Assembly (NCBI GenBank): GCA_025738555.1 | Contig: JAOVFP010000001.1 | Location: 6,882,001 to 6,946,000, forward strand | Reading direction: 5' to 3' | DNA: 64,000 nucleotides | From: Cyathus striatus | Lineage: Eukaryota; Basidiomycota; Agaricomycetes; Agaricales; Nidulariaceae | In this document: one piece after another, positions 47,688 through 58,924 of the stretch | How positions within the stretch are numbered: the stretch's first letter is position 1 | Layout: the number at the start of each line of letters is the position of its first letter | Made by a program: the position numbers and the translations under genes | The notes under the pieces: generated by a model | What the model was told of the DNA's origin: nothing | What the model saw: the letters and a program-made list of their open reading frames with translations, nothing else | Database searches by the model: none

Positions 47688-49935
47688 ATCATTCTCATCA
47701 TCCTCATCATCCTCATCATCCTCATCATCCTCATCATCCTCATCATCCTCATCATCCTCACAATCCTCCTCATCTTTATTATACTTCTCTCTTTTCTCCA
47801 TTTTATATTTTCCCTTTGCCTTAGCATTCTTTCTTACTGCTTTATCTGGATCAAGTGTCCCTCCATTCTCATAAAATGTTTTAAGATCCTCAAATGTATA
47901 TCTCTGTGTCTTTTCATATCCCCATGCCTTCAAGTCTGATGGGGCATCACTCTCTCCTTTCATCCACTCCAACAAAAGAGGATAATTAGAGAGCTTAGTG
48001 AAAAGCTTGGTATGATTGGACTGAAAATATGAATAGGAAAGAAAAATATCTATAATTTCTTTTTTCTTAAGGTGTTTTCCTTCCCATTCATTGTCCTTTA
48101 TCATTGTGTTATATTTATCCAAATACTTAAGAGTAACCATGTACTTCTGGTATTGACCTCTTACTCCATCCTCATAAGTGCGATTAAGATCATCAGAATG
48201 AATGCCAAGTCTGGCAGTAATTGTCTGAGACTCTACATTTGCTTCTGTTACAATAGATGGCACCATAGACACAGATCTGCTTTGAATAGAAAGTGATACA
48301 GATCGAGATGGAGCTGTAGCTGACATTGAGTCATGCCTAGCTGTAACACGAAATGAAGACTAATTATATTTATGAGTTCAAGATTGTATAAATGCAGATA
48401 AAATACACTTACACATAAAACATGCAAAATATATTGTTCTTTCTGAATCCATGTAAACTCTTCATTGTCCTCAATAGCACAATCATAGCTACCTAAAAGG
48501 TGCCAACTTGGACTATCATTATCAACAATAAAGAACCACTGTTCAGATTCAGCAATAGAGCTATATTTCTTAGCCAACCCTTTCAGAATGAGTTGCATAG
48601 AATTTACTGAAACAGAAACCTTGATAAATGTCATTGACTTCATGTTTGATACTTGGAGATATGTTGGATCAGCATTTGAAATATATAAGTATACAGTTCC
48701 CTTTATATGTTCTAGATAGGTTGGCTGCTCCTCAATGTTCTCAAAGTCAGCATTATTATATACATTTCCTTGAGCATGATGATGCATAAATCCACCTTAG
48801 TAGCATGTTAAAATTTATTATTCTCCTTATAACAGAAAAAAAAACTTACCAGTAACACGAGAGGATCCCTGTAAATTATAGACCTCATTTCTTGGTGGTG
48901 ATGCCATGTGGGTATCACCTATATAATTTCCTTTGCTCTGCTGAATCTCACTACTCATATGTACATCATTATTCTCATTGCTTTGGATGATGCAAGTAGT
49001 ACCCTCAGTGCTCTTATTGAAAATAACTCCTTTCCTTGGTGGAGATGTCATATGAACATCTATTTCAGAATGGGGGTTCTCTCCTGTCTGATTATGAGTG
49101 TTCTCACTGGTCTGTACTTCAGCAGTATCTGTATCCCCACTATTCTTGTCAAGAGTATGCTCTTCACTTTTTTTCTGACCATTCTCATTGTCCTGATTGT
49201 GATCAATATTTCTGCTATTGTTGCAAATACTCTCAAGGTCCTGACTTTTGCTATTATCTGTGCCCTCTGCATGAGCATTATCTCCAATATTTTGGTTGCC
49301 AATGTCCTGTTCACTTTGTTCACCAGCATCACTTTCACCAGCATTACTTTCATCAGCATTACTTTCACCAGCATTACTTTTACTGGCATTGTTTTCACCA
49401 GTGTCACTTTCATTAGTATCTTCTTTATTAGAGTTACTATTGCTGTCCTCATCCTCAGTACTCTCAATATAGTGTGGCTCAGGGTGCCAAATATGACCAC
49501 TTGTGGTGCCTGAAGGCTTAGGAGCTGGAACTAAGCTTATGACAGCATCACGGATGTGCTTAGGGGGCACAACAGAAGTGCCATCCTCGATAATGTTCTG
49601 TTCAGCACTAGTCAATATCACTGGTGAAGTAGCTTTCAAGTCTTCTGCAATGCGCTGCATTGCTGTTTTACTAATAAATAAAAATTGAGTTAAAAATTTC
49701 TTCATAAGTAAGTTATTACACACCATCCTTTTCCCTTTTTCCCCCTCTTCTTTGTAGTATCAGTCTCTTCTCCAAGTCCTTCATCCACCTTATTTGCCTT
49801 TTTACCCTTTTTTTTATCTGGTTGCATAGTAGGATCTGTTGAAGAAATAGCACGCTTGCGAGGCTTTGCTGGGGCTGGTGGGTTATTAGCACTATCACTA
49901 GTGGATTTGTTGCAAGTGGATCTGCAAGGTGGCAT
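47514..49935 (-). CDS. Four-exon acidic/basic protein upstream of the KDZ-type gene, 746 aa
   Basis: Exons 49935-49724, 49670-48850, 48795-48415 and 48340-47514 give exactly 2241 nt with stop and consistent phases. The N-terminus is basic and Pro/Lys-rich (PAKPRKRAISSTD, KKGKKANK). Exon 2 has a Ser/Asn/Glu repeat (SNADESNAGESDAGE). Exon 3 looks globular (YLEHIKGTVYLYISNADPTYLQVSNMKSM). Exon 4 has the segment LFTKLSNYPLLLEWMKGESDAP...YTFEDLKTFYENGGTLDP, then a poly-Asp/Glu run encoded by a (TCATCC)n-like stretch at 47690-47765 and a Lys-rich tail. It ends 84 bp before the KDZ-type gene on the same strand. I recall similar proteins beside such genes in Agaricomycetes; function unknown. ATG at 50061 is an alternative start. 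Confidence 0.65.
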
Positions 49936-50200
49936 ATTGTGTAGTAGAGAGGATTGGTAAGTGCCAATGTGTGTAGATCTGTAGTAATGTGTAGCAATGT
50001 GTAACAAAAATGGTGGTTGAGAGGAGAAAGGTGTATGTGGCATGCAGAGACCTAAATACATGTGTTGTTCACACCATTTATTATTAATCCTGTGTCCATG
50101 ACCTTACAACTCATTTATAAATAAGTATGGCAGATTAGTGCATTGAGTTATTCATAAAACATGATATTGAGCATGCTGTAGTGTATTGTAAGCGATAACA

Positions 50201-50205
50201 AGATC
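50201..50205. repeat. Left TSD AGATC of the young chromovirus
   Basis: AGATC precedes TGTTACG and recurs at 57807-57811. Confidence 0.92.
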
Positions 50206-50970
50206 TGTTACGTACCGATTCTCTTCCTGTTTAGAAGTGGTTGCGAAGACACCCGGAGGGTGTGGGAGAACTATAACGGAAACCCGAAGTGAGTACGGGT
50301 GCGGGAACGTAGAGCGGAAGTGCGGAAAGAACCGTGGCTTCAGCTTGTGTGCTGCGCCGCCTGGATATCCCCAGGGAATGGTTCGTATTTCGAGGAAGAT
50401 GATATGTAACCAAGGAAGACGTTCCAGAGTATAAGAGAAGGCTTCGCCACTACACTAGGTAGTGGGAGAGAAACCCGAAGGAAAACCCGGAGCGGGTTTC
50501 AGAACTTAGAGTAGGAAGAAAGTGTACAGAGTTGATACGAATACTGAAGACTACCTATTACAACTGGAAGACTACTTATACTAAGTAGGAACCTGTAGAT
50601 ACGAATGTAGAAGTATTATACAAAGGACAAGTCAAAGGAGTAAGTAGGAAATGAAGTCTTGGCAAAGCGGAGTAGGGGCGCAAATGACGCGCTCAGAATG
50701 AAGAATAAGGAACTAATCTACAAAGGCCATAATGAAACGTATAAGTAGGAATGGAAGGGAGGAGTAATAGAATGATGACGCGGTGAGGCCGTCATAAGAG
50801 AAAGTACGTATCCGGGATACCCGATAGAAAACCCGACGGGTTCGGGTGCGTTCCCGGGCGGGAACGTCGGGAAGTGTAAACCCGAAGCGGGTACGTTCCG
50901 GGAACGGACCGGGTATGTTGGAAGGTCACGTGGGAACGTCGGCACGATGTATCCGGACACGGATATAACA
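50206..50970 (-). repeat. LTR (765 bp), 3' LTR of the young chromovirus
   Basis: Starts TGTTACGTACC and ends GGATATAACA. By eye it matches the other LTR except for one base change and one inserted C near 50840/57677. On the coding strand a purine-rich tract AAAAAGGGGGATAC lies just before it, as expected for a 3' LTR. Confidence 0.95.
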
Positions 50971-51803
50971 GTATCCCCCTTTTAGGGCCGAGCCCACGAG
51001 GTCATACTGTGTGCGAGAATATATAACTAAAAATAATACAAGAAATCCTATTGGTCAGTAGATGTTCAAATAACAGAAAGAGAGCGCATCTGATTCCTTT
51101 GGCAAGGAAGTAGCAAAGGTGTGAACTACAAGTTCCTGAGTAAGTTCCAGCAAGTCGTAGCTGAACCCGAGACCTATTAACACTGCCCATGGATGTGGAA
51201 GGACATGTGCATCAATATTCCACTGGTAGCCATTCGTTCCGGATGTTCTGGTAATGCGGCAAGCTTAGTTGCACTGCCGATTGTATATCCGACTGAGATG
51301 AGTGTCGGAACTGGGTTGGAAGCATCGGAAGAGTTGGGAATGGATGGAGAAGTGATTGGAAGATATTGGATGAGGTCTGGGTTGGATGCGGAAGTAGCAG
51401 GAACTGCCGGGAAAATGCAGGAAGCATTGGAAGATAGCGTAGTCTATCAAGTTGAGTTACAGATGTCGTGATGCCAATTTCCAGGTGGTAGGCAAACTCG
51501 ATAAGTTGTCCTGAGATGTTTCCAAGGTATCCAGGCACGTTGTCCATGTTTCCATATTGAAACCTTGCTCGCGGAATGCCTCCGGGATCCGGATGCATAC
51601 GAGGAAGTTGTGACAGGTGCTGGAATTGCGTCGGAAGGTGTGGAAGTAGCTCGGGTCGAGTTGCAGACGCAGAGGAGTGATGGAAATGGTCGTAACACGT
51701 TACCAAGAATTAATGTACTTGTATCTCGCTTTTTGGATGTTATTCGTTGTTTTTGGTTTTTGTATAAGGTGAAACTGCAAGCGGATAATAAGTAACGTGA
51801 AAT
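50971..51803 (-). other. Untranslated 3' internal region of the chromovirus
   Basis: This is the 0.83 kb between the pol stop and the 3' LTR. A 164-codon frame on the element strand (51212-51706) and open frames on the opposite strand (51193-51471, 51565-51795) are present. Base composition (GGAA-rich on the plus strand) favours such open frames, so I do not call a gene. Confidence 0.5.
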
Positions 51804-52970
51804 TTAAGAAATAGGAGTAGGGCCGGGCTTATCCGGATAGCGGGAGTGGAACTCTTCAATGATATCCGTAGCGTGTTCCAGTTCCGTGGCCGGAAGCCAT
51901 GAAAACTCTTCATCTGTCCCTTCATACCCTAGCCAGCGTACGTAGTACCTCAGTTTGCAACGCAAACGACGATCCAGTTTAGAGTCCAATATTTCCGAGA
52001 CCTCGTATTCAATATCACCATCAACCTGGACAGGTGGTGGTGGAGGAATAATGCGATCTGGGATAGTATTTTCAGTATTGGGTTCAAGCATGGATACATG
52101 GAATACTGGGTGGACTGCACGAAATTGTTCTGGAAGGCGCAAGGTGCGCGAATGCGATCCGGCAAGTGCGATGACTTCAAAAGGTCCTAGGAACTTTTCT
52201 GCAAGTTTCCGGGATGGTCGGGTTGTCCGGAAGTACTCGGCTTTAACGTATACCTTTGTCCCGACAGGGAATGCGGGTGCGGGTTTGCGACGCGCATCGG
52301 CAGGTGCTTGATAACGTTTCTGCGCACTGAGTATTTCGGTCCGAAGCATCTCGTGAAGTTCCTCGAGGTTTACTGCGAAGTGCCGTGCACGAGCGGAAGT
52401 GAGATCACGTTCCGGATGTATCGCAAGGTTCGGGTGATAACCCTTGTTTGCGTAGAACGGTGAAATTCCTGTGGTTGCGCTCGGTGCATTATTGTAAGCA
52501 AATTCAGCAAGAGGTAAAAGATCACACCAGTTATCCTGCTGGTAGTTGCAGTAGGCCCGAAGGTATTGTTCCAGAGTTTGGTTTGTGCGTTCCGTTTGGC
52601 CGTCGCCGGGATGATAACCCGAGGTGAAATGTAAAGTGATGTCGAGGGCCATACCGAGGGAGCGGAAGAAATGTGACACAAACTCGGAACCACGATCGGA
52701 AGTGATGTGTTCCGGGACTCCGTGCTTGGAAAAGACATGAAGTACAAATAGAAGCGCAAGGTCGGAAGAAGAGCAAGTGGTATGAGTGGGAATGAAGATA
52801 GACTGCTTGGAGAAACGATCCACGATAACGAGTATAGAATCATACTTGGAAGCCGATGATTTTGGAAGTTGATCTATGAAATCCATAGATATCGAATGCC
52901 ATGGGCGTCCAGGAACCGGAAGTTGTTTCAGGGTTCCGTACGGGCGGTGGCGCTGTGGTTTAGAACGCAT
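51804..52970 (-). CDS. Integrase core, C-terminus and chromodomain of the young chromovirus
   Basis: The 388-codon frame begins in the integrase (MRSKPQRHRPYGTLKQLPVP). It has the triad Asp in SISMDFIDQLP, Asp in ITSDRGSEF and Glu in GDGQTERTNQT, the GPF region (KFLGPFEVIALAGS) and a terminal chromodomain (YEVSEILDSKLDRR, YYVRWLGYEGTDEEFSWLP). The chromodomain has the aromatic residues expected for methyl-lysine binding. Such domains direct integration to heterochromatin. The preceding zinc-binding half lies one frame away because of a single-base shift near 53030. Confidence 0.92.
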   Translation of the reverse strand: MRSKPQRHRPYGTLKQLPVPGRPWHSISMDFIDQLPKSSASKYDSILVIVDRFSKQSIFIPTHTTCSSSDLALLFVLHVFSKHGVPEHITSDRGSEFVSHFFRSLGMALDITLHFTSGYHPGDGQTERTNQTLEQYLRAYCNYQQDNWCDLLPLAEFAYNNAPSATTGISPFYANKGYHPNLAIHPERDLTSARARHFAVNLEELHEMLRTEILSAQKRYQAPADARRKPAPAFPVGTKVYVKAEYFRTTRPSRKLAEKFLGPFEVIALAGSHSRTLRLPEQFRAVHPVFHVSMLEPNTENTIPDRIIPPPPPVQVDGDIEYEVSEILDSKLDRRLRCKLRYYVRWLGYEGTDEEFSWLPATELEHATDIIEEFHSRYPDKPGPTPIS

Positions 52971-52986
52971 GCAAGTATTACAAGAC

Positions 52987-54090
52987 TTACAATAGTCCTT
53001 TACAAACGTCCGTATAAGCGGCCAAGTATATTCGCGTCAGAATTAGCTCGAGGGTCTTGTTCTGTCCAAGGTGTCCTGAAAGCGGGTGGTCGTGTTTGTA
53101 CTGTAAAACCCGAAGCCGAAGGGTTCCGGAGTCCGGAACATAGATCCGGTTATCTAGACGGAGGAAACCGTCCGGGGTTACAGTCCAACGATTCTCGGGA
53201 GTCCGCATTCGGATAACTGCGACCGGGTCATTAGGGAGAGCTGATAATATGTCAGTATGTAACTGTTCAATGTCCATGATGATACTAGCGCGAAGAGCAG
53301 GTACAATAAGTGAGGTTGCTCGGAGAGAAGTGATAAGCTGTTCCTGGGTGAACACTGGACGATAGTTATGCGGATTGACCTTAGCGTAGTCGCTATCCCC
53401 CTCTTTAGGGTAGACGTCCCATCGTCTAGTCAGAGCATCCGGCTTCGCCCCGAGTTTTCCGGGTCGAAAGCGGATAACTAGATTGAACTGGGAAAGATAC
53501 TCGGACCATCGGGCTTGTCGTCGGGACAAGATCTTGGTTGTGGAAAAGTATTCCAAGTTCTTGTGGTCTGTGACGACATCGATGGGTGAACCGGAACCTT
53601 CCAGGTAATGACGCCAGACTTGGAATGCTTCGAAGATAGCAAGCAATTCCTTGTCGTGGGTGTCGTAGTTTAACTCGGGAGGTGTAAAGGTTCGTGAGTG
53701 GAAAGCGATAGGGTGAATCTCGCCATCATCGGAAACTATAGACAGGATAGCAGCCAACGCGTAATCCGAAGCGTCGGTTTCCACGATGAGCTGCTTGTCG
53801 GGAACCCAATGGGTAAGAATGGGTGCCGACGTGAAAGCGTCCTTAAGTTCAGTGAAAGCGGAACGGCATTTTTCCGAGAAGTTCCACGGATTACCCTTCC
53901 GGGTAAGGCGGGTGAGCGGAACAACTATGTCGGAATAGTTGTATATAAAACGCCGATAGAAATTAGCGAACCCAAGGAAGGATTGAATGTCTTTTACTTT
54001 CCTTGGTTCCGGCCATTCTTGAATAGTCTTCACCTTTGTTGGAGACATGGTGAGACCGTTGGGCGATAGTATATATCCGAGATATTCCAC
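52987..54090 (-). CDS. RT thumb, RNase H and integrase zinc domain of the young chromovirus
   Basis: The 367-codon frame starts in RT ([22 protein letters not shown]) and continues through the connection ([16 protein letters not shown]). RNase H follows ([60 protein letters not shown]). It ends in the integrase zinc region ([18 protein letters not shown]). A -1 shift near 53030 moves the CKSCNTC pair to the next frame. Confidence 0.9.
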   Translation of the reverse strand: MEYLGYILSPNGLTMSPTKVKTIQEWPEPRKVKDIQSFLGFANFYRRFIYNYSDIVVPLTRLTRKGNPWNFSEKCRSAFTELKDAFTSAPILTHWVPDKQLIVETDASDYALAAILSIVSDDGEIHPIAFHSRTFTPPELNYDTHDKELLAIFEAFQVWRHYLEGSGSPIDVVTDHKNLEYFSTTKILSRRQARWSEYLSQFNLVIRFRPGKLGAKPDALTRRWDVYPKEGDSDYAKVNPHNYRPVFTQEQLITSLRATSLIVPALRASIIMDIEQLHTDILSALPNDPVAVIRMRTPENRWTVTPDGFLRLDNRIYVPDSGTLRLRVLQYKHDHPLSGHLGQNKTLELILTRIYLAAYTDVCKGLL

Positions 54091-54611
54091 GGATTCGAGT
54101 GGAACTCACACTTATCCGCGCGCGCGTACAACCCGTGCTTCCGGAGTCGACGCAAAACTTCCCTGACATGTTGGCGATGTTGCGCAAGGTTATCAGAGTA
54201 TATAAGGATGTCATCCAAATAAACTATGACGCACACATCAAGAAGGTCTTTGAAAACATCGTTCATGAAGCGTTGGAAACCCGCGGGTGCATTGGAAAGT
54301 CCGAAGGGCATGACTAGCCATTCAAAGGATCCATAGCGAGTCCGGAAAGCGGTTTTCCATTCATCGTCCTCAGCAATGCGGACCAGGTGGTACGCATGAC
54401 GCAGGTCGATCTTGGTGTAGATACGGGCGCAGCGGGGACTGTCGAGCAAATCTGAAATGAGTGGCAAAGGATAACGATCCTTTTTAGAAATAGCGTTCAA
54501 CCCGCGGAAATCCACACAAAGCCGAGCGATCCGTCCTTCTTGCGGACAAAAAGGACAGGAGCCCGTGCGGAGAGCGTGAAGGTTGAATAAATCCGATCCG
54601 GATATGTTCAT
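54030..54611 (-). CDS. RT palm and fingers of the young chromovirus
   Basis: Frame with [58 protein letters not shown] and the catalytic [13 protein letters not shown]. It is joined on both sides by single-base frameshifts, one near 54560 (two closely spaced) and one near 54095 after KCEFHS. Confidence 0.9.
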   Translation of the reverse strand: MNISGSDLFNLHALRTGSCPFCPQEGRIARLCVDFRGLNAISKKDRYPLPLISDLLDSPRCARIYTKIDLRHAYHLVRIAEDDEWKTAFRTRYGSFEWLVMPFGLSNAPAGFQRFMNDVFKDLLDVCVIVYLDDILIYSDNLAQHRQHVREVLRRLRKHGLYARADKCEFHSNPWNISDIYYRPTVSPCLQQR

Positions 54612-55434
54612 CGATGAATTCCCGAAGAGCGGAAAGCTCGTATTGGGAAAGGGAATAGATCCGACCTACAGGAGGTGAAGCACCTTCTTCTAGGTTGATC
54701 TTTAAGTCGTAGGGACGGTGAGGGGCAAGTGTATCTGCCCGGGACTTGCTAAATACATCAGCAAACTCGTGATACTCAGACGGTATTGAAGAGAGATCCG
54801 GAGCTTCCTCTGGATTGAGGGCAGCGGCGGAAGCGACAGCACCAAGCTGGATACGGAAAGTCTGTGCTCCCTCTAAACGGCATGCACGCGAGAAGGCGGC
54901 ACCATTTATTAGCGAAATGCTAGGAGGAGGTGGCAGAGACTCATCAGAGGTGACCGGAGATGGATCCTCGGAAGCGGAACCTGGTTCCGAGATCCCGGAT
55001 TTGAGCGGAAGTTGCTCGGAAGTGTCTGGAGTCCGGAATGTTAATGAGCCCGATACCCAGTCAATCAACGGATTGAAGCGGGTGAGCCAATTGTATCCTA
55101 GGACTGCAGAACACACGGAATCAAGAGGTGTCACATAGAGTTCAACTGTAATACATTCACCGGTAGGGAATAGTACAGGCAGTGTAACGAACTCGGTTAT
55201 AACATGATTGGTGGTGCCATCGAAAAGTCTGAGAGCGATAGGTGGAGTAGGTGAGGTAGGAATAGCATGTGTCCGAACGAAAGATGAATCCATAAAACAA
55301 TGGGTAGAACCCGAATCGACTAGAGCGCTATATGAAACTGTACAGGGTGTAGGGAGAGCATGGATGGTACTACAAAGTGGAATATGAAGGGCATTGGGGT
55401 CGGAAAGAGCGGAAGCGTTGAGTCTTACCTGCAT
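54484..55434 (-). CDS. Protease and start of RT of the young chromovirus
   Basis: The 316-codon frame has the protease motif [17 protein letters not shown] and the later [16 protein letters not shown]. The RT entry region follows ([55 protein letters not shown]). After that the frame is lost to a missing base in a G run. Confidence 0.88.
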   Translation of the reverse strand: MQVRLNASALSDPNALHIPLCSTIHALPTPCTVSYSALVDSGSTHCFMDSSFVRTHAIPTSPTPPIALRLFDGTTNHVITEFVTLPVLFPTGECITVELYVTPLDSVCSAVLGYNWLTRFNPLIDWVSGSLTFRTPDTSEQLPLKSGISEPGSASEDPSPVTSDESLPPPPSISLINGAAFSRACRLEGAQTFRIQLGAVASAAALNPEEAPDLSSIPSEYHEFADVFSKSRADTLAPHRPYDLKINLEEGASPPVGRIYSLSQYELSALREFIDEHIRIGFIQPSRSPHGLLSFLSARRTDRSALCGFPRVERYF

Positions 55435-57004
55435 CGGCTGCGCACAAGGGGAACAACGCGGTCCTCGGCTTGTGTGGTGTCCAGAGGACCGCTCCCTATT
55501 TTTCGAACCCGAAGCCGGGTTGGAAAGAGCGCGGACCTGCGGGTCGAGGGACCCGCAGAAGCCGACGTAGGAGCCGAAGCGGATATTCCGGATGCCCGGG
55601 CTCTAGCCGCGGAAGAGGCAGAGCGGGGACATTCTTTGGCGCGATGCCCCGGATTACCGCAGAACAAGCATAGATTGTTGTCCATGCGACGCTGACGTTC
55701 TTGTGGCAAAAGTTTGCCATCTCGACCAACCTTGTCATTCAATTCCGGCCTCCGCTGTTGGGGAGGCTGCGAGGAACGAGGTGGGTGACTACCAGCACGG
55801 TGGGGATAACTCGGACGTGGCGCATATTGACCCGAAACGAGGCGGGAAGGCGCCGGGGTGACTGCGGAGCGGTTTGTAGTAGCTCTAACAGAGCTATCCG
55901 GAACCCGCGGACCCCGAGGCTGGTGGGATTCCGCGTACGCTCGGACTGGCGTTCCCAGTACCGACTATCGATCCCTTGAGCTAGTTTAATCATCCCGCGC
56001 TTTGTGGTAGGTTTCCCAACATGAGAGATCTCATCCTTAATGCGACCCGGAAACCCGGAATAGAGTCGGTGGCATAAGGACTTATCATCCCAGTCGGTGC
56101 GCTGTGCAAGCCTGTTGAACTGTACAAGATACTTGGACAGTTTCTGTGAATCCTTCATAACGAGGACATCCAGATCATTCTCGGCATCCCCTTCCGGGTT
56201 CGCTAACCCGAAGTTATCCTCTAGCATGACGACGAAAACCTCCCAAGAGTGAAGGAACTCATCATCAGCATAGGGATTGGAGAGGGTCGGCATAACGAGC
56301 TGAAGCGCGGTATCCCGAAGATATGCGAGAGCGAAGTTGACTTGGGAGTGTCCATCCGAGTATTGGGAAGGATTATTCCGGAAGTAAATTTGGCATTGAG
56401 TAATGAACTGCTCCAACTTCTCAGCACTGGAACCATCAAAAGTATCTGGCTTTTGAACGTTGCGTTCCCGACGTGTTCCCGATGTACCCCGGGCGGATTC
56501 CGCAACTCTCAAAAGAGCTTCGGCAAGCCGGTCTTCCCGGGAGTGGCGCGCAAGAGGTGTGCGCCTGGGATTGTCGACATCATCCTCATCACCATCATCC
56601 CCTGAGTCTGAGGATGGTGGAGACGGAGGATTGGGCTGAGAAGGAGGTGGAGGTGGCGGTCCAATGGTACCACCATCAGAGCCGTGACCCTCGGGAGTGT
56701 CCCGGTCTGCTGCGACTGTACCGTATGGCGGTGGAGTGCCATCCGGAGGAGCCTGAGCGGATCCGAGGTTCCCGGCTGCAGGAACAGAAAGTAGCTGAGC
56801 GGAAGTCGAGGGTGGACCCAGGAAAGTAGCACTAGGAGGTGGTGCTGGGCTGGGTGTAACCCGAGACGGTGTAGAAGGTAGAGAACCTGAAGTACTCCGT
56901 GGAGGCTGTTGCCTCGTAGCTGCACGGGTGGCACGAGCACCCACAGCATTGGTATGACTAGCGGTATGCGCTGTGCGAGTAACCGAAGTCCCAGTTGGAG
57001 CCAT
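55425..57004 (-). CDS. Gag with zinc knuckle of the young chromovirus
   Basis: The start at 57004 (MAPTGTSVTRTAHTASH) is followed by a low-complexity Pro/Ser-rich N-terminus. The capsid domain comes next (NVQKPDTFDGSSAEKLEQFITQCQIYF, LAYLRDTALQL, YLVQFNRLAQRTDWDDKSLCHRLYSGFP). The frame shifts by one base near 55930. The correct reading then continues through an Arg/Pro-rich linker into CLFCGNPGHRAKEC (CCHC) within 55425-55742. Confidence 0.9.
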
Positions 57005-57040
57005 GATAAAGAGATATCCAAGGTATCAGTATTCGTATAC

Positions 57041-57806
57041 TGTTACGTACCGATTCTCTTCCTGTTTAGAAGTGGTTGCGAAGACACCCGGAGGGTGTGG
57101 GAGAACTATAACGGAAACCCGAAGTGAGTACGGGTGCGGGAACGTAGAGCGGAAGTGCGGAAAGAACCGTGGCTTCAGCTTGTGTGCTGCGCCGCCTGGA
57201 TATCCCCAGGGAATGGTTCGTATTTCGAGGAAGATGATATGTAACCAAGGAAGACGTTCCAGAGTATAAGAGAAGGCTTCGCCACTACACTAGGTAGTGG
57301 GAGAGAAACCCGAAGGAAAACCCGGAGCGGGTTTCAGAACTTAGAGTAGGAAGAAAGTGTACAGAGTTGATACGAATACTGAAGACTACCTATTACAACT
57401 GGAAGACTACTTATACTAAGTAGGAACCTGTAGATACGAATGTAGAAGTATTATACAAAGGACAAGTCAAAGGAGTAAGTAGGAAATGAAGTCTTGGCAA
57501 AGCGGAGTAGGGGCGCAAATGACGCGCTCAGAATGAAGAATAAGGAACTAATCTACAAAGGCCATAATGAAACGTATAAGTAGGAATGGAAGGGAGGAGT
57601 AATAGAATGATGACGCGGTGAGGCCGTCATAAGAGAAAGTACGTATCCGGGATACCCGATAGAAAACCCGACGGGTTCCGGGTACGTTCCCGGGCGGGAA
57701 CGTCGGGAAGTGTAAACCCGAAGCGGGTACGTTCCGGGAACGGACCGGGTATGTTGGAAGGTCACGTGGGAACGTCGGCACGATGTATCCGGACACGGAT
57801 ATAACA
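57041..57806 (-). repeat. LTR (766 bp), 5' LTR of the young chromovirus
   Basis: Nearly identical to 50206-50970 and followed on the plus strand by TSD AGATC (57807-57811). Transcription would run leftward from here. Confidence 0.95.
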
Positions 57807-57811
57807 AGATC

Positions 57812-58090
57812 ATTGAGCTCAGAATTCAATTGAATGTGAGATCGCTTAGGTGTCGCAATTTATTGATACATGAAATCTTATGTGATAACAAATATACTGT
57901 AATGTAACATAAGCGATTACATGGTTCAATGTGAGATCATTTTATTGTGGCTGCATATTCATATCATAGGATATAGTTCACTACTCCACCATTCTGAATG
58001 TACTTAGTGCATCTGAATGAATGTTATAAATGTTTATATTATTTTAGTATCTACAGGGTACATGACTACTACATGAATACTGTAATCTAC
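57812..58090. other. Spacer with degenerate direct repeats
   Basis: It has two related pieces, TTGAATGTGAGATCGCTT (near 57830) and TTCAATGTGAGATCATTTT (near 57925), and no gene. It continues the sequence left of the chromovirus. Confidence 0.4.
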
Positions 58091-58099
58091 TCTAGCATA

Positions 58100-58560
58100 T
58101 ACTAATATCGGGCAATGGCAGATGGGGTGATGACACATGTGTGTGGGTGGGCATATGCGTTGAGGGTGGTAGTGGGGTATGCACATGGCAGGCACGCGTT
58201 GAGTGGGTGTTGAAGGGGGGCATAGTGATGGGGGAGGGCATTGAAGGGGAGTGACGATAGGGGAAGGCATTGAAGGGGGTGACAATGGGGTACGTGCATG
58301 GAAGCGCGCATTGAGGGGTGATAGTGGTGGTACACAGGCAGTGGGTGCACATTGAGGGGGGGGCATTGAAGGTGAAGATATGGGGGCAAGCGCATATCGA
58401 AGGCAAGTGTCCCCTCCCCTTGCCCCTTCTCCTTCCCCTTCCGTCGCTCTCCTGTCCCCTCCCCTTCCGTTGCCATCCCCTCCCTCTGCTGTCCCTTCCC
58501 TCCCCTCGCTCTCCCCTCTCCTTCCCTTCCCCCGGCAGAGGGAAGGATAATCTTCTTCGT
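58100..58560. repeat. G-rich degenerate repeats followed by a C-rich pyrimidine tract
   Basis: The first part (to about 58400) repeats variants of GGGGGCATTGAAGGGG and GTGGGTGCACATTGAG. From about 58405 it is (CCCCTTCC)n-like. The open frames on both strands are by-products. Confidence 0.75.
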
Positions 58561-58564
58561 CGCT

Positions 58565-58868
58565 TGCAAGATGAGGAGGCAGGGGAGGGGGGGAACAGCA
58601 CCCTTGTCACTTGCAAGACAAGGTGCAGGGGTATGTCCTCATCATTTGCAAGACAAGGACAAGAGGGGGGAGGGGGAATGGCACCCTCATCACTTGCAAG
58701 ACAAGATGCAGGGGTTTGTCCTCATCATTTGCAAGACAAGGACAAGAGGGGGGAGAAGGAACAGCACCCTCGTCACTTGCAAGACAAGGTGCAGGGGTTT
58801 GTCCTCGTCATTTGTGAGACAAGGACAAGAGGGGGGAGGGGGAATGGCACCCTCGTCACTTGCAAGAC
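58565..58868 (+). repeat. Minisatellite, ~90-bp composite unit (left block)
   Basis: Repeats of CACTTGCAAGACAAGGTGC, GGGTTTGTCCTCATCATTTG and GACAAGAGGGGGGAGGGGG blocks. The same unit in the same orientation resumes at 63083, on the far side of the fold-back element. Confidence 0.85.
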
Positions 58869-58924
58869 CATAAGTGTCAGCCAATTTGGATCATAAAAAG
58901 CCCAGGTTTTATGAAAAAGTGATC

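Larger units (their letters stand above)
50206..57806 (-). mobile_element. Young Ty3/gypsy chromovirus, 7.6 kb
   Basis: LTRs of 765 and 766 bp are nearly identical and flanked by AGATC. The order on the minus strand is Gag, zinc knuckle, protease, RT, RNase H, integrase, chromodomain. Unlike its surroundings it is very CG-rich. Only single-base frameshifts spoil the polyprotein, and I find no in-frame nonsense substitution. It was inserted next to the KDZ module. Rejoining the flanks gives GATAAC/AGATC/ATTGAG. Confidence 0.96.

Noticed and set aside
48248..48360. Reading through the third intron of the acidic protein gene as coding
   Set aside because: The frame is open but shifts out of the long downstream reading. 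Using the GT-AG site gives exact phase over all four exons.
49036..49513. Plus-strand frames opposite the acidic protein (Ile/Thr/Phe-rich)
   Set aside because: Shadow of the Ser/Asn/Glu repeat in exon 2 of the minus-strand gene.
51193..51795. Plus-strand frames inside the chromovirus 3' region, which look protein-like
   Set aside because: Antisense to the element, in GGAA-rich DNA that favours open frames. No evidence for a gene.
58034..58896. Frames on both strands over the G-rich and minisatellite DNA
   Set aside because: Low-complexity repeats without starts, domains or splice signals.
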